Assembly: GCA_036490515.1 (NCBI GenBank)
Contig: DASXDU010000026.1
Coordinates: 3,168 to 67,167, forward strand
Source of the DNA: Palsa-1150 sp036490515
GTDB taxonomy: Bacteria > Myxococcota_A > Polyangia > Polyangiales > Polyangiaceae
DNA length: 64,000 bases
Reading direction: 5' to 3'
The notes beneath the pieces were generated by a model, which saw only the letters and a program-made list of their open reading frames with translations, was not told where the DNA came from and searched no databases. Of the stretch, positions 17,253 through 26,493 are shown one piece after another (the first letter of the stretch is position 1; each line of letters begins with the position of its first letter). A program made the position numbers and the translations under genes.

Positions 17253-19076
17253 TCACTGCGGGAGCTCGTACGCCCCGACGTCGTACGCCTTGCCTTGCGG
17301 GCGGGGGTTGCCGTCGAAGTCGGTGACGGCCGCCGTGGGCACGCCCGTGTCGACCGCGGGGCTGCCCGCCGTGAGGTGGTAGTCGTTCGACGTGGCGTTC
17401 GCGACCGCCGGGTCGGCGTTGATGCTGCCGGTGAGGCCGGACCCCGCGGGCGGCACGCCGGCGCCGAAGAAGAGGTTGTCGTTCCCGGTGATGCCCGTCG
17501 CCGGGCTGTCGGAGGCTACGTAGCTCTCGCTGCTCGTGGCGAGGACCAGGTTGTCGGTGAGGACGATCCCGACCGGGCCCGCCGTGAGGGAGATGGCGCC
17601 GCCGGCGCTCGTGCCGCGCGCGCCGCAGTTGGCGAGCGTGTTGTCGTAGACCTCGACGTTTCCGCTCCCGGCCGCGCCCGTGTTCGTGATGTTCGCGACG
17701 TAGATGCACGCGTAGCTCGACGACCCGTCGGCCGGATCGGGCCCGGTGCCGACGTCGTAGACGACGTTGTCGAACGCCTTCACGGCGCCCTGCGACGGGT
17801 CCACCGTCGCGAGGTTGATCCCGTCGCAGACTGTCCCGTGGATCAGGTTGTCGTGGATGCTGATGTCGAAGTTGTTGGGGCCGCCCGTGTCGTGGATCTG
17901 GATCCCGCGGCACGTCTTGCCGTCGCGGACGACGTTCCACCCGAGCTCGAGGTGGTTCGAGCTGAAGTAGATCGCGTGGTAGTACTTCGTGACCGACGTC
18001 ACGCTCGCCGCCGCGTCGTGCACGTCGTTGCCGAGGAACGCGAGCCCGGGCGCCGAGTTCACCGCGCCGTCCGTCACGCACCCGCTCTCGCCCGAGCCGT
18101 TGGGGCACGAGATGTCGTTGCCCACGATGCGCCAGCCCTGGGAGCTCCCCTCGAGCTCGATGGCCTCGTTCAGGCCGCGCAGCGTGAAGCCCGCGATCGT
18201 CCAGTAGTCGAAGGTGCCCGTGATGGCCGGCACGATGATCCCGTGGGCGAGGTTCACCGGGTCGCCGATGGTCGCCGTCGCGCCCGGGTAGACGACGAGC
18301 GCCTTGGGCATGGTTGCCGTACCCGCGTTCGCGCCGTCGTTCACGCTCATCCCGAGGGCGCCGCCGTACGCCGACGACGCGTCCTCGGTGGTCTGCGACA
18401 CGCTGTCGCCCGCGCTCGTGCCGACGTACGCGATGTCGCCGGCGGCGAGCGAGTTCTTGGCCTTGGGAATCGTCCCCCACGGCGACGCGAACGTCCCCGC
18501 GTTGCCGTCCTTGCCGGTGCCGCTCACGAAGTAGATGGTTCCGCTCCGGATCGTGAACGGCACCGCGTTCGAGTCGCCCTTGCCGGCGACGTGGACGACG
18601 ACGTCGCCCGTCTGCGCCGCCGCGCCGAGCTGCATGGTGACCTTCGTGCTGGTCCAGACCGGGTAGTTGTCCGCCGCGCCGCCGCCGACCGTCACGGTGC
18701 TTGCGCCCTGCGACGCGCCGAAGCCGTTGCCGTAGAGCGTGACGAACGCGCCCTTGCCGGCTTGCCCGCCCGTCGCCGGTCCGCTCGTCAGGTCCGTGTA
18801 GAAGATGCGAAGGCCCGCGATGGGCGCGGGCCCCGCCTCGCCGGCGGGGGCGTCGACGCCCGCCTCGCCGCCGCCCCCTTCTGCGACGGCGCCCGAATCG
18901 GACGTGCCTCCCGACGACCCTCCCCCCGAGTCGCCGGTTCCTACTTCGGCCCGGGCGGTGCCGTCGTCGCCGGCGTCGCTCGAGGGTGACCCGTGGGTGC
19001 CGCCGCTGCTGCTTCCGCAGGCGATCGCGAGGACGAGCGCAGGCATCCCGAGCCATGGCAAGGACCGAGGTCTCAT
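17253..19076 (-). CDS. Lipoprotein with IPT/TIG-like domain and right-handed beta-helix (choice-of-anchor Q type)
   Basis: The ATG at 19076 gives a lipobox LAIA-C (Cys20) and an acidic, Gly-rich linker. Next is an IPT/TIG-like domain (about residues 90-185, with VTLYGNGFGASQG), then a parallel beta-helix with repeated short coils such as NLIHGT, NVVYDV and DNTLAN. The final SPAVDTG and GAYELPQ are the usual ending of choice-of-anchor Q beta-helix proteins. Such proteins are surface or secreted and may bind or cleave polysaccharide, but no catalytic residues are evident. It converges on the frameshifted lipoprotein across a pyrimidine-rich gap (17198-17252). Confidence 0.75.
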   Translation of the reverse strand: MRPRSLPWLGMPALVLAIACGSSSGGTHGSPSSDAGDDGTARAEVGTGDSGGGSSGGTSDSGAVAEGGGGEAGVDAPAGEAGPAPIAGLRIFYTDLTSGPATGGQAGKGAFVTLYGNGFGASQGASTVTVGGGAADNYPVWTSTKVTMQLGAAAQTGDVVVHVAGKGDSNAVPFTIRSGTIYFVSGTGKDGNAGTFASPWGTIPKAKNSLAAGDIAYVGTSAGDSVSQTTEDASSAYGGALGMSVNDGANAGTATMPKALVVYPGATATIGDPVNLAHGIIVPAITGTFDYWTIAGFTLRGLNEAIELEGSSQGWRIVGNDISCPNGSGESGCVTDGAVNSAPGLAFLGNDVHDAAASVTSVTKYYHAIYFSSNHLELGWNVVRDGKTCRGIQIHDTGGPNNFDISIHDNLIHGTVCDGINLATVDPSQGAVKAFDNVVYDVGTGPDPADGSSSYACIYVANITNTGAAGSGNVEVYDNTLANCGARGTSAGGAISLTAGPVGIVLTDNLVLATSSESYVASDSPATGITGNDNLFFGAGVPPAGSGLTGSINADPAVANATSNDYHLTAGSPAVDTGVPTAAVTDFDGNPRPQGKAYDVGAYELPQ

Positions 19077-19243
19077 GGACGTGATCGTCTCCCAACCGGG
19101 CGCCGGGCGCCATGACCCGGGTGACCCGGCGCACGTCGTGCCTGCGTCCGGCCGTCCTCGGCCCCGGCGGGAGCCTCGTCGCCACGCAGTGAGACGGGAC
19201 CGTCTTTCTCGCGAGCGACTGAGCACGTGGTAGACCCGCGCCC

Positions 19244-19717
19244 ATGGCCCTTCGCCTGCCCGCGCTCGATCCGCAGTCTCTCCCGGCTCGCTCGACGACC
19301 GGGTACCCCGAGCCGTTCCGCGCGCGTGTTCTGCCCCGCGAGAAGCGCGCGCTCGGCGACGCGGCCGGGCTCACGAAGATCGGCGTCAACCTGACGACGT
19401 TGCCGCCGGGCAAGGAGTCGTCGATGCGGCACACGCACACCCACGAGGACGAGCTCGTGTACGTCCTCGAGGGCGAGGTGGTCCTCGTCACCGACGCCGG
19501 CGAGCAGGTCCTCGGCCCGGGCGCGTGTGCGGGCTTCCCGGCGGGGTCGCCCGACGGCCACCACCTCGTCAACCGGAGCGATCGCCCGGCGCGCTACCTC
19601 GAGATCAGCAACCGCGACGAGGCGGACGTGCCCCTCTACAGCGACGTCGACCTCGCGCTCGTGCAGGGTCCCGACGGCGTGCTCGCCTACGCGCGCAAGG
19701 ACGGCACGCCGTACTGA
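19244..19717 (+). CDS. Single-domain cupin protein
   Basis: The 157-residue cytoplasmic protein carries the two cupin motifs: HTHTHEDELVYVLEG (about residues 63-77), with three metal-binding His and one Glu, and a second motif around FPAGSPDGHHLVN. The bound metal would sit in a small beta-barrel. Sequence style (RPARYLEISNR, then DLALVQGPDG) fits stand-alone cupins that bind small sugars or acids. The substrate is unknown. It is divergent from the beta-helix lipoprotein and converges on the barrel gene at 19743. Confidence 0.85.
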   Translation: MALRLPALDPQSLPARSTTGYPEPFRARVLPREKRALGDAAGLTKIGVNLTTLPPGKESSMRHTHTHEDELVYVLEGEVVLVTDAGEQVLGPGACAGFPAGSPDGHHLVNRSDRPARYLEISNRDEADVPLYSDVDLALVQGPDGVLAYARKDGTPY

Positions 19718-19742
19718 CCTCGTGCCACGTGCGCGCGTCGAC

Positions 19743-20597
19743 TCACGGCACGCGGAGCGCCACCCCGAGCCCGCCGCCGAACGACTGCGACGCCCACGAG
19801 CCCGAATTGATGCGCTCCGTCCGGAGCTGCGCCTCGACGTCGAAGATGCCGCCGAACGTGTAGCCGCCGCCGACGCCGAGCGGGACGTCGACGGTGGTGT
19901 TGCCGCCCCCGATGTCGTTGATGCGAAGGCCGCTCTCGGGCCCGACGAAGGCGTCGCCGATCTGGAAGAAGGCCTGCGCGGGGATGTCGAGGATGTAGAT
20001 CTGCGACTCGGGGCCGGACTGCGGGAACCAGACGGGGAGCCAGAGGCCGGTGTCGATGCGGAGGAAGCCGGGGATGTGGACGCGCATCGGCAGGCCCGGC
20101 GTGAACGCGAGGAAGGACCCGTCGCCCGTAGGCACGGTGAGGCGCGTCTCGAGCCCGAGCTCGAAGACCTCGAGCGGGATCAGCGTGCCGCGGAGGTGGA
20201 ACTCGGGGTTGGCGAAGCTCTGGAGCCCTGGCTCCTGCGTGACGGGATCGAAGAGGCGCGCGAAGTGATCGGCGCCGAAGGGCGGCGCGGCGTTGGGGCC
20301 GCTGCCGACGGCGACGCCGTCGGGGCCGAAGCGCTGCGCGAGGTGGGCGCCGAGCTCGCCGAGGAAGGGCAGGCCGATGGCGGCGTCGAAGCTGCTGCCG
20401 GCGCCGACGTGGCTGCCGGTGGCGTCCTGGTAGGTGCCGAAGCCGAGGCCCGCGGCGGCGCTGAAGTGGACGGGAGGGAGCGTGAGCGGGGCGTCGACGA
20501 AGGGCTGCGCGGCGCGCGCGGTGGGCGCCGTCGCGATCGACGCGAGCACGCACGCGGCGAACGAGGACGCGAAGGTGAGTGCGAAGCGGGGACGCAT
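19743..20597 (-). CDS. Outer-membrane beta-barrel-like protein
   Basis: The 284-residue product has a signal peptide ending TARA-A. It then alternates short amphipathic strands with Gly-rich turns (AAGLGFGTY, IGLPFLGELGAHL, GVGGGYTFGG) and ends GGLGVALRVP, as in small outer-membrane barrels. This arrangement is typical of porin-like or transport-associated proteins that cannot be identified by sequence alone. There is no obvious operon partner. Confidence 0.65.
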   Translation of the reverse strand: MRPRFALTFASSFAACVLASIATAPTARAAQPFVDAPLTLPPVHFSAAAGLGFGTYQDATGSHVGAGSSFDAAIGLPFLGELGAHLAQRFGPDGVAVGSGPNAAPPFGADHFARLFDPVTQEPGLQSFANPEFHLRGTLIPLEVFELGLETRLTVPTGDGSFLAFTPGLPMRVHIPGFLRIDTGLWLPVWFPQSGPESQIYILDIPAQAFFQIGDAFVGPESGLRINDIGGGNTTVDVPLGVGGGYTFGGIFDVEAQLRTERINSGSWASQSFGGGLGVALRVP

Positions 20598-20627
20598 GCC
20601 GGAGAATCTAGCGCAGCGCGCGCCTGG

Positions 20628-21464
20628 TCATCGATAGGCGTTGCCCTTCGCCGCCCACATCGCCACCACGTGCGCGAGGAGATCCACGGCCGCGTCCGTC
20701 GACGTCTTCACGGTCGTCGTCCCACCGGCGCCGCTCAGCGCCATCTTCTCGGTCACCTTCCGCGCGACGAGGCGCTCGTCGTACACGGCGCCGGTCGCCC
20801 TGCGACGGAGCTCGCCCACGGCGGCGCGGAAGTTCTCGCTCTCCGACGGCGCGAGCGGCAGGCCCGTCCCCATCCAGCTCGTCCCGTGCTCGCGGAGGAG
20901 CCACGGCGTCGCCGCGCTGCGACGGAAGACGTAGAGCACCCCGCTGCGCTCCTCGGACGTCGCGTGCGTGTCCTTCTTCACGCTCTTGGTGAACATGACC
21001 CCCCCCGACGCGACCGCGCGGCCGACGGAGAGCTGCGTCTCGCGGACCTGCGTCGTCGTGTCGACGCGGCGGCGGTGCACGGCGGGGACGAGCGCGAGGA
21101 CGTCGTCGTAGGGGAGGCGCTCGACCTCCGCGCCGGTGACGCCGGCGGCGCGGGTGCCGGGCTCGCCGCCGCTGCCCGCCAGCGTCACGGCGTCGTCGCC
21201 GAAGACGGGCCGGCGCATCGCGACCATGTCGGCGGACGAGACAACCGCGGAGGTGTCGCACGCGACGGCGCCGTGTCCGCGTGCGCGCAGGCGAGCGAGG
21301 AGCTCGAGGGCAGCCTCCCGGTCGGGAGTCGTCTTCGCGACGATCGGCGCGCCCGCGGCGAGGAGCAGCCGCGCGTCGTATGCCGTCGCGCCGAGGTCCT
21401 CCGCGAGGCTGGGCGCCTCGTCCTCGATCGAGCCCTTCAGCTCGGCGATCGCGACGACGTACAC
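20628..21464 (-). CDS. Conserved-looking cytoplasmic hypothetical protein
   Basis: The GTG at 21464 begins a 278-residue protein without signal or membrane span. The N-terminal 75 residues (VVAIAELKG, then TAYDARLLLAAGAP and ALELLARLRARGHGAVACD) have an alternating strand-helix pattern. The C-terminal half carries VMFTKSVKKDTHATSEER and a final helix. I do not recognise a family. The clean codon usage and length argue that it is real. It is 30 nt upstream of the barrel gene and could share its transcript. Confidence 0.6.
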   Translation of the reverse strand: MYVVAIAELKGSIEDEAPSLAEDLGATAYDARLLLAAGAPIVAKTTPDREAALELLARLRARGHGAVACDTSAVVSSADMVAMRRPVFGDDAVTLAGSGGEPGTRAAGVTGAEVERLPYDDVLALVPAVHRRRVDTTTQVRETQLSVGRAVASGGVMFTKSVKKDTHATSEERSGVLYVFRRSAATPWLLREHGTSWMGTGLPLAPSESENFRAAVGELRRRATGAVYDERLVARKVTEKMALSGAGGTTTVKTSTDAAVDLLAHVVAMWAAKGNAYR

Positions 21465-21588
21465 ACGTCCAAGCTATGCGCCCGCCGCGGCGCACGCCAC
21501 AGGGGCAGGCGCGCTCTCGCGCCCGGCCGGGACGCGTCGCGGCACGCGCGTGAATGGCGCCTCCCGGCCGCCCGTCCTACGAGGAAGC

Positions 21589-22593
21589 ATGTCCCCGGGC
21601 GAGCTTTCGCGGCGGTCGCTCCTCGTGGCCGCGGCGTCGGCCGGCGTGGGGTGCGCGGCGGGGTTCGGTGCGCGCGGCGGAGCCGTCGGAGGAGCGTCCG
21701 GCGGAGCAGCGCCCGCGGGAGGCTGGGTGGAAGGCTTCCTCGGTGCGCCGCTGACCAAGGCGATCGTCTTCCGGTGCCCGGGGTCGCCCGGAACGGGCCG
21801 GAAGATCCGCGGGGGCTTCTTCACCGACGTCGATCCGGCGGGCGAGCTGCTCGGCGCCCCCTCCGCGGCGCTCGCGGTGTGCGCGGGCAGCGAGCACTTC
21901 TGGTCGGGGCTCGAGCACGTCTCGGTGCTGCGCGGCGTTCCGCCCGGGCTCGATCCGCGTTCCTTCGGGACGGCGAACACGGGCGCCCGCTGCGCCGCCG
22001 GCTCGTTTCCCGGGTGCACCTCGAACTGGGAGCTCGTCGGCACCGCGCCCTCCGGCGTCCTGCACTACCGCGCGGCGGGCAACCTGGGGTTCGCCCTCTA
22101 CGCCTTGCCGGATCGCACGTGGGTGGTCACGCAGGAACCGAGCCCCGCGGACCTCCGCCTCGGCCCCGTGCTCGCCACGAACCCGACGGCGCCTCCCCCG
22201 TCTCCGCTCGAGCCGGGCGCGCTGCTGGTCGAGTACGTCACGCGCCAGGACTCCGACTGGAAGGATCTCGAGTCGGGCGAGATCGCCGTCGGCGCCGGGA
22301 CGATCTTCGCGCGGACGACGGCGACCTACCCCGCGCCCGCCGGGGCGCCCGTGCCGGCGACGCTGCGCTACTTCTTCCCCGACGCGGGGGTCGCGGCTGC
22401 GTTCCTCGCCGACGACCGCAGACTCCGTGCCGAGCTCGCGGCGCGCTACCCGAACGGCGATGGCGATCGCGCGAGCGATCCGACCGAGGCATTCCAGAGG
22501 TCGAATGGTCCGCGCGTGCAGGAGGGAGCGACCATCGTCGTCCACGGCTCGCTGCCGTACGACGCGGTGGCGGAGTACGTACGCGGCGGGTGA
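21589..22593 (+). CDS. Tat-type lipoprotein of unknown function
   Basis: The ATG at 21589 follows GAGGAAG closely. The signal combines a twin-arginine stretch (SRRSLLVAAASAG) with a lipobox (GVG-C, Cys22), so export is probably through Tat with later lipidation. The 334-residue body is beta-rich with two close cysteines (CAAGSFPGC, about residues 138-146). No family is evident. Upstream ATGs would only add a basic Ala-rich extension without a signal and are rejected. Confidence 0.7.
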   Translation: MSPGELSRRSLLVAAASAGVGCAAGFGARGGAVGGASGGAAPAGGWVEGFLGAPLTKAIVFRCPGSPGTGRKIRGGFFTDVDPAGELLGAPSAALAVCAGSEHFWSGLEHVSVLRGVPPGLDPRSFGTANTGARCAAGSFPGCTSNWELVGTAPSGVLHYRAAGNLGFALYALPDRTWVVTQEPSPADLRLGPVLATNPTAPPPSPLEPGALLVEYVTRQDSDWKDLESGEIAVGAGTIFARTTATYPAPAGAPVPATLRYFFPDAGVAAAFLADDRRLRAELAARYPNGDGDRASDPTEAFQRSNGPRVQEGATIVVHGSLPYDAVAEYVRGG

Positions 22594-22625
22594 GTGGGCC
22601 GTCTGCGGGGAGGCTCCTCCGCGCC

Positions 22626-23213
22626 TCAGCGCGCCCCCTCCACGGCGCAGTTGCCCGCCGCCTTCTCGAGCGCGCGCCGTCGCATGGCGGCGGCGACCTC
22701 CGGCGGCAGATCGAGCTTCTCCACGACGACCGAGGCGATCTCGACGTGCTTGCCGGCCACGCGCGCGCGGATCTCGCGCTCGATCGCGTCCTCGACGGTG
22801 CTCGCCTGCGGGATCAGCGCGGTGAACGACGTGCGCGCGACGACGCCGCGGATCGCGCTCCGCGCCTCTGGCCCGACCACCTCGTCGTAGTACGCCGGGC
22901 CTATCTCGGTATCGAGGGCGTAGAGCTCCGCGATGATCGGGCGGTAGATGACCCCCACCACGAGCTCGAAGGAGAGCCCTTCGGAGGAGATGGCGCCGAC
23001 CTTCTCGTGACGCGTCGAGTACGTGACGTCGAAGTCCTCGACGCGCGCCGAGCCGCCGACGCGGTAGACGCCGGGCGCGAGGACCTCGCTCTGCAGACCT
23101 CCCCGCGAGGGATCGAAGAGCAGGCCGCGGTGGCCGGGCTCGATGGTCGTGTGGGCGCACCCGGTGAGGGCCAGGACGGCGAGGACCGAGAGCGCGAGGC
23201 GGCGAAGGGTCAC
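22626..23213 (-). CDS. SPFH/prohibitin-domain lipoprotein
   Basis: The 195-residue protein has a lipobox (LTG-C, Cys19). It is followed by an SPFH-like domain: VRGL-like start (EPGHRGLLFDP), LAPGVYRVGG, a strand pair, VGVIYRP, and the helix DAIEREIRARVAGKHVEIASVVVEKLDLPPEVAAA. SPFH proteins assemble into membrane microdomain scaffolds. A lipid-anchored, short version in the envelope is seen in several myxobacteria. It starts at GTG. The fold assignment is good; the partners are unknown. Confidence 0.8.
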   Translation of the reverse strand: MTLRRLALSVLAVLALTGCAHTTIEPGHRGLLFDPSRGGLQSEVLAPGVYRVGGSARVEDFDVTYSTRHEKVGAISSEGLSFELVVGVIYRPIIAELYALDTEIGPAYYDEVVGPEARSAIRGVVARTSFTALIPQASTVEDAIEREIRARVAGKHVEIASVVVEKLDLPPEVAAAMRRRALEKAAGNCAVEGAR

Positions 23214-23300
23214 CCGGAGGAGGAAAGCAAGCGGCGGTCCGCGTCGCAGGGCCGCGAACGCGAAGGTCGCAGGGACCCCAGCGCGCGGACTGGGCGAGGA

Positions 23301-23321
23301 GGCGGGGCACGCGACCCCGCC
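23301..23321 (-). terminator. GC-rich hairpin downstream of the GH5 gene
   Basis: Arms GGCGGGG (23301-23307) and CCCCGCC (23315-23321) form a perfect 7-bp stem with a 7-nt loop, 31 nt past the stop of the minus-strand GH5 gene. No T tract follows, as is common in very GC-rich genomes. Confidence 0.45.
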
Positions 23322-23352
23322 CGAGAGAGCAACCGCGGGGCGGTCGACGAAC

Positions 23353-25017
23353 TCAGAAGATGGTGGCCGGTACCGCGAGCTTCAGCGAGAACGGCTGCGT
23401 GGTGGGCGCCGGCGTGCCCTTGCACCCCGGGTCGACGGCCGCATAGATGGCCGGCGTCGTGGCAGTCGGGTTGTCCGGATCGAAGTACGGGGGAAGAGGC
23501 AACCCGTCCGGGCATCCGCAGCCGCCGGGCGTCGGGTTCGTGCATCCCTCGACGATCTGCTGCCCGAACATGGTGAGGTCCGTGTCCTGGGTGTACGCGC
23601 CGCCGTTGTACGTCATCCCGAACCATTCGTTGTCCGTCTGCGAGTTGGCGAGGTTGTTGTCGTCCCACGCCCAGGCAACCCAGCCGAGGTCGTTCGCCTC
23701 GGCCGTGCCGACGATCTCGAGCGGCGTCGCCAGCGTCGGGCTCGGCCCGATGTTGCGCCCCGGACCGAACTCGGTGACGGCATACGCGGCGCCGGTCGTG
23801 GACGCGAGCGCGGCGAGCCGCGGGATGAGCAGGCCGTAGTTGCCGTTGTAGTCGACGATCGTGCCGCCGCTCGTGTAGTCGCCGAAGCTCGTGCTGTCGA
23901 CGTTCAGCGTGACCGTCCACGCGCCCGAGGTACCGCCCACGTTCTGCGGAGCCGCCTGCATGCCGTTGATCTGCGTCATCCCGGCGACGCCGCTGATCTG
24001 GTACGCGGTGAGCCCCGAGTACGTGTTGGTCATCCCGCTGAGCGTCGGGCAGTAGCTCCGCGCGAAGGGATGGCAGACCGAGGTGCCCGACAGCGTGACG
24101 ACCGTGGGGTTTCCCTTCGTGATGCCGCTGATCGACGCGCTGTAGTCGTTGACGCTCCCGTAGAGGTGGAGCGCGAACATGACGTTCTTCTGCGGGTCGC
24201 TCTGGAAGACGGCCCCCGAATACGTCACGAGGTCGGCGAGGTCCTGCCCGCAGCCGCCCGCGTCGACGAGGAGCGTGCCCAGGTACCCGGCGCCTCGCAT
24301 CGACGCGATGGCCGAGATGTACGAGTCGCGCCACACCGTGCTGTCGGCGGGCCCCCACTCGTTGGCGATGTTCACGATCTGGTACTTGTCGAGCGGGGTC
24401 CAGCTCGACGCGGTCGCCACCCAGTTGGCCACGACGGAGGTCAGCACGGTGGGGTCGGAGCTGCAGCTCGTCCCCGTCCCCGTGGTGGTCGACGGGGAGG
24501 TGGGGATGGGCACCTCCTTCTCGGCGATGTGCTGGTTCTGCACGATGCCGACGAGGCCCGAGACGGACTCGCCGTAGTTCGTCTCGACGAAGACGCGCAC
24601 CGTGTTCGCGCCGCTCTTGGCGATGCCGGCCTGCGAGTTCGAGTCGTAGTGGTTCCGGTCGACGCCGCGCATACGGAACGCGTTGCCGTTGGCGTCATAC
24701 AGCTTGCCGTTCAGCACGAAGAAGCCGGGGCCGGTGTTGTACGAGGGTCGCGTCGCGGTCGTGCTCGCGCCCGTGTCGCCGCCCGAATCGACGCCGCCAC
24801 CGCCCGAGTCGCCCGCTCCGCCGCCCGAATCGACTCCACCCCCGCCGGAGTCGTGCCCGCCGCCTCCCGAGTCCGCGCCGCCGCCTCCCGACTCGCCGAC
24901 GACGCTCGAATCGTGGGCGCCGCCGCCGTCGCCGCTGCCACCTTTGTCTCCGGACGACCCGCTCGAGGAGCAGCCGACACAGAACAAGACCGCGGCGAGC
25001 ACGCTGGATCTCTGCAT
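23353..25017 (-). CDS. GH5-type endoglycanase lipoprotein with FCCH-like insertion
   Basis: The ATG at 25017 gives a lipobox (VG-C, Cys16) and a roughly 60-residue Gly/Asp/Ser repeat linker. The catalytic domain is glycoside hydrolase family 5-like: FVLNGKLYDANGNAFRMRGV at the start, acid/base Glu220 in ANEWGP, the FALHLYG strand, and nucleophile Glu416 in VTEFGPG. Between the two catalytic strands lies about 90 extra residues, including ISGVAGMTQING and YTSGGTI, resembling the FCCH domain found in phage and E1 enzymes. The substrate could be cellulose or mannan. It is a secreted, surface-anchored enzyme of 554 residues. Confidence 0.75.
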   Translation of the reverse strand: MQRSSVLAAVLFCVGCSSSGSSGDKGGSGDGGGAHDSSVVGESGGGGADSGGGGHDSGGGGVDSGGGAGDSGGGGVDSGGDTGASTTATRPSYNTGPGFFVLNGKLYDANGNAFRMRGVDRNHYDSNSQAGIAKSGANTVRVFVETNYGESVSGLVGIVQNQHIAEKEVPIPTSPSTTTGTGTSCSSDPTVLTSVVANWVATASSWTPLDKYQIVNIANEWGPADSTVWRDSYISAIASMRGAGYLGTLLVDAGGCGQDLADLVTYSGAVFQSDPQKNVMFALHLYGSVNDYSASISGITKGNPTVVTLSGTSVCHPFARSYCPTLSGMTNTYSGLTAYQISGVAGMTQINGMQAAPQNVGGTSGAWTVTLNVDSTSFGDYTSGGTIVDYNGNYGLLIPRLAALASTTGAAYAVTEFGPGRNIGPSPTLATPLEIVGTAEANDLGWVAWAWDDNNLANSQTDNEWFGMTYNGGAYTQDTDLTMFGQQIVEGCTNPTPGGCGCPDGLPLPPYFDPDNPTATTPAIYAAVDPGCKGTPAPTTQPFSLKLAVPATIF

Positions 25018-25057
25018 GGCGGACCTCCTCGGGCGCCGGACGACGCCTCGCCTCATT

Positions 25058-25507
25058 CTACTCCGTCCCCTCGATCGGGAGCGATCTGCGCACTTCGTTC
25101 TCGACGGAGCGCACGAGCTGCTCGAACGCGGGCTCGAGGCCGTTCGGGTCGCCGCCTCGGGGCAGCGGGAAGGGCTTGCCCTCGTTGCGAATGAACCACT
25201 CGCCGCCCTTCTTGCCGACGGTCATCAGCAGGACGACGGGATGCGGCGGGGCGCCGGGCGCGGTCAGCTCCAGCGTGTAGGCGAACACGGCGACCGCCTT
25301 GTCGAACTGGAAGACGCCGTTCGCGCAGATCGCCTTCTGGCCCTCCGACGCGCTCATCCTCTCCGGCGTGACCTTTCCGGCCACGCCGAGGTAGCTCGAG
25401 AAGCCCGCGCTCACCTCCTCGGCGAGCTTGATGCAGTCGGCGACGTACGCGCGGTGGGCATTCAGCCGCTCGCCGAGGAACGTGCCGAGGTCCTGGTAGC
25501 GGGTCAT
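25058..25507 (-). CDS. Small cytoplasmic hypothetical protein
   Basis: The 149-residue protein begins MTRYQDLGTFLGERLNAH and is mostly helical with a beta-strand pair in the middle (FQFDKAVAVFAYTLELTAP). It lacks a signal or membrane segment and I do not recognise the family. It lies 26 nt downstream of the GH130-like gene on the same strand and could be the last gene of that glycan operon. The ATG at 25507 is the first start after that gene. Confidence 0.6.
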   Translation of the reverse strand: MTRYQDLGTFLGERLNAHRAYVADCIKLAEEVSAGFSSYLGVAGKVTPERMSASEGQKAICANGVFQFDKAVAVFAYTLELTAPGAPPHPVVLLMTVGKKGGEWFIRNEGKPFPLPRGGDPNGLEPAFEQLVRSVENEVRRSLPIEGTE

Positions 25508-25533
25508 CGAGGTGCTCTCCGGAGGTCGCGAGC

Positions 25534-26493
25534 TCACGCCACCGGGCCGCCGTGCGCGTCGAGCCACGCGAGGAGCCCGCGGATGCTGCCCGTCGCGAGC
25601 GCGACCGCGCTGTCGGCGGCGCCGTAGTAGAGGCGGAGCGTGTCCCCGTCCGGGGCGACGGTGTACCCGCACGGAAAGACGACGTTGCCGACGTCGCCCT
25701 CGCGCTCGTAGGGCGCCTCGGGGCCGAAGATCCAGGAGTCGCCTCGCAGCAGGCACACGGACGGCTGGTCGATCGCGAAGAGTGCGGCGCCGAGGCGGTA
25801 GAGGGCCCCGGCCGCGGTGTGCCGGACCCCGTGGTAGAGCATGAGCCAGCCGCGCGGCGTCTCGATGAGCGGCGGCGAGAGGCCGACCTTGTTCGCGTCC
25901 CACCAGGCGCCCTTGCGCGCCACGAGCACGAGCTTGTGGCTCCCCCAGTTTCTCAGGTCGGGCGAGTACGACAGCCAGACGTGCGCCCCGGACTCGTGCA
26001 TCGGGCGGTGCAGGAGCGCGAAGTTGCCGTCGAAGCGGCGGGGCAGCAGCGCCGCGTCCTTGTCGTCTGGCTGCATCACCACGCCGAGGCGCTCGAAGCG
26101 GCGGAAGTCCTCGGTGAGCGCGAGCGCGACGCCCGGGCCCCCCTTGCTGAACGCGGTGTAGGCGATCACGAACCGCGCGAGCTCCGGAACGAAGGTGATG
26201 CGCGGGTCCTCGACGCCCCAGATCTCCTCCGGGAAGCGCTCCGGATCGGGCGGAAAGGTGGGCTCGGGGTCCACCACCCAGCCGTCGACGCCGTTGGCGG
26301 ACCGTGCCGCACAGAGGTGCGAGTGGCCGCGGCGATCCTCCACGCGGCAGAGCAGGAGCGTCGTGCCGTCGGCGAGGAGCGTGGCGGCGGGGTTGAAGAC
26401 GGTATGCGCGGGGTACGGCCAGTCGGCCGCCGTGAGGATCGGGTTGCTCGGGTGCCGCTCGAAGAGCGACTCGTAGCCGCGGCGGGCGGTCAC
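25534..26493 (-). CDS. GH130-like glycoside phosphorylase/hydrolase
   Basis: The 319-residue enzyme resembles GH130: HPSNPILTAADWPYPAH at the N-terminus, CRVEDRRGHSHL, GVEDPRIT, and the repeated five-bladed strand pattern. Family members phosphorolyse or hydrolyse beta-mannosides such as Man-Glc or mannobiose. Start GTG 26493 overlaps the upstream GT4 stop in a GTGA. The pairing with the GT4 fusion suggests co-acting genes for one glycan. The exact linkage cannot be deduced. Confidence 0.85.
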   Translation of the reverse strand: MTARRGYESLFERHPSNPILTAADWPYPAHTVFNPAATLLADGTTLLLCRVEDRRGHSHLCAARSANGVDGWVVDPEPTFPPDPERFPEEIWGVEDPRITFVPELARFVIAYTAFSKGGPGVALALTEDFRRFERLGVVMQPDDKDAALLPRRFDGNFALLHRPMHESGAHVWLSYSPDLRNWGSHKLVLVARKGAWWDANKVGLSPPLIETPRGWLMLYHGVRHTAAGALYRLGAALFAIDQPSVCLLRGDSWIFGPEAPYEREGDVGNVVFPCGYTVAPDGDTLRLYYGAADSAVALATGSIRGLLAWLDAHGGPVA

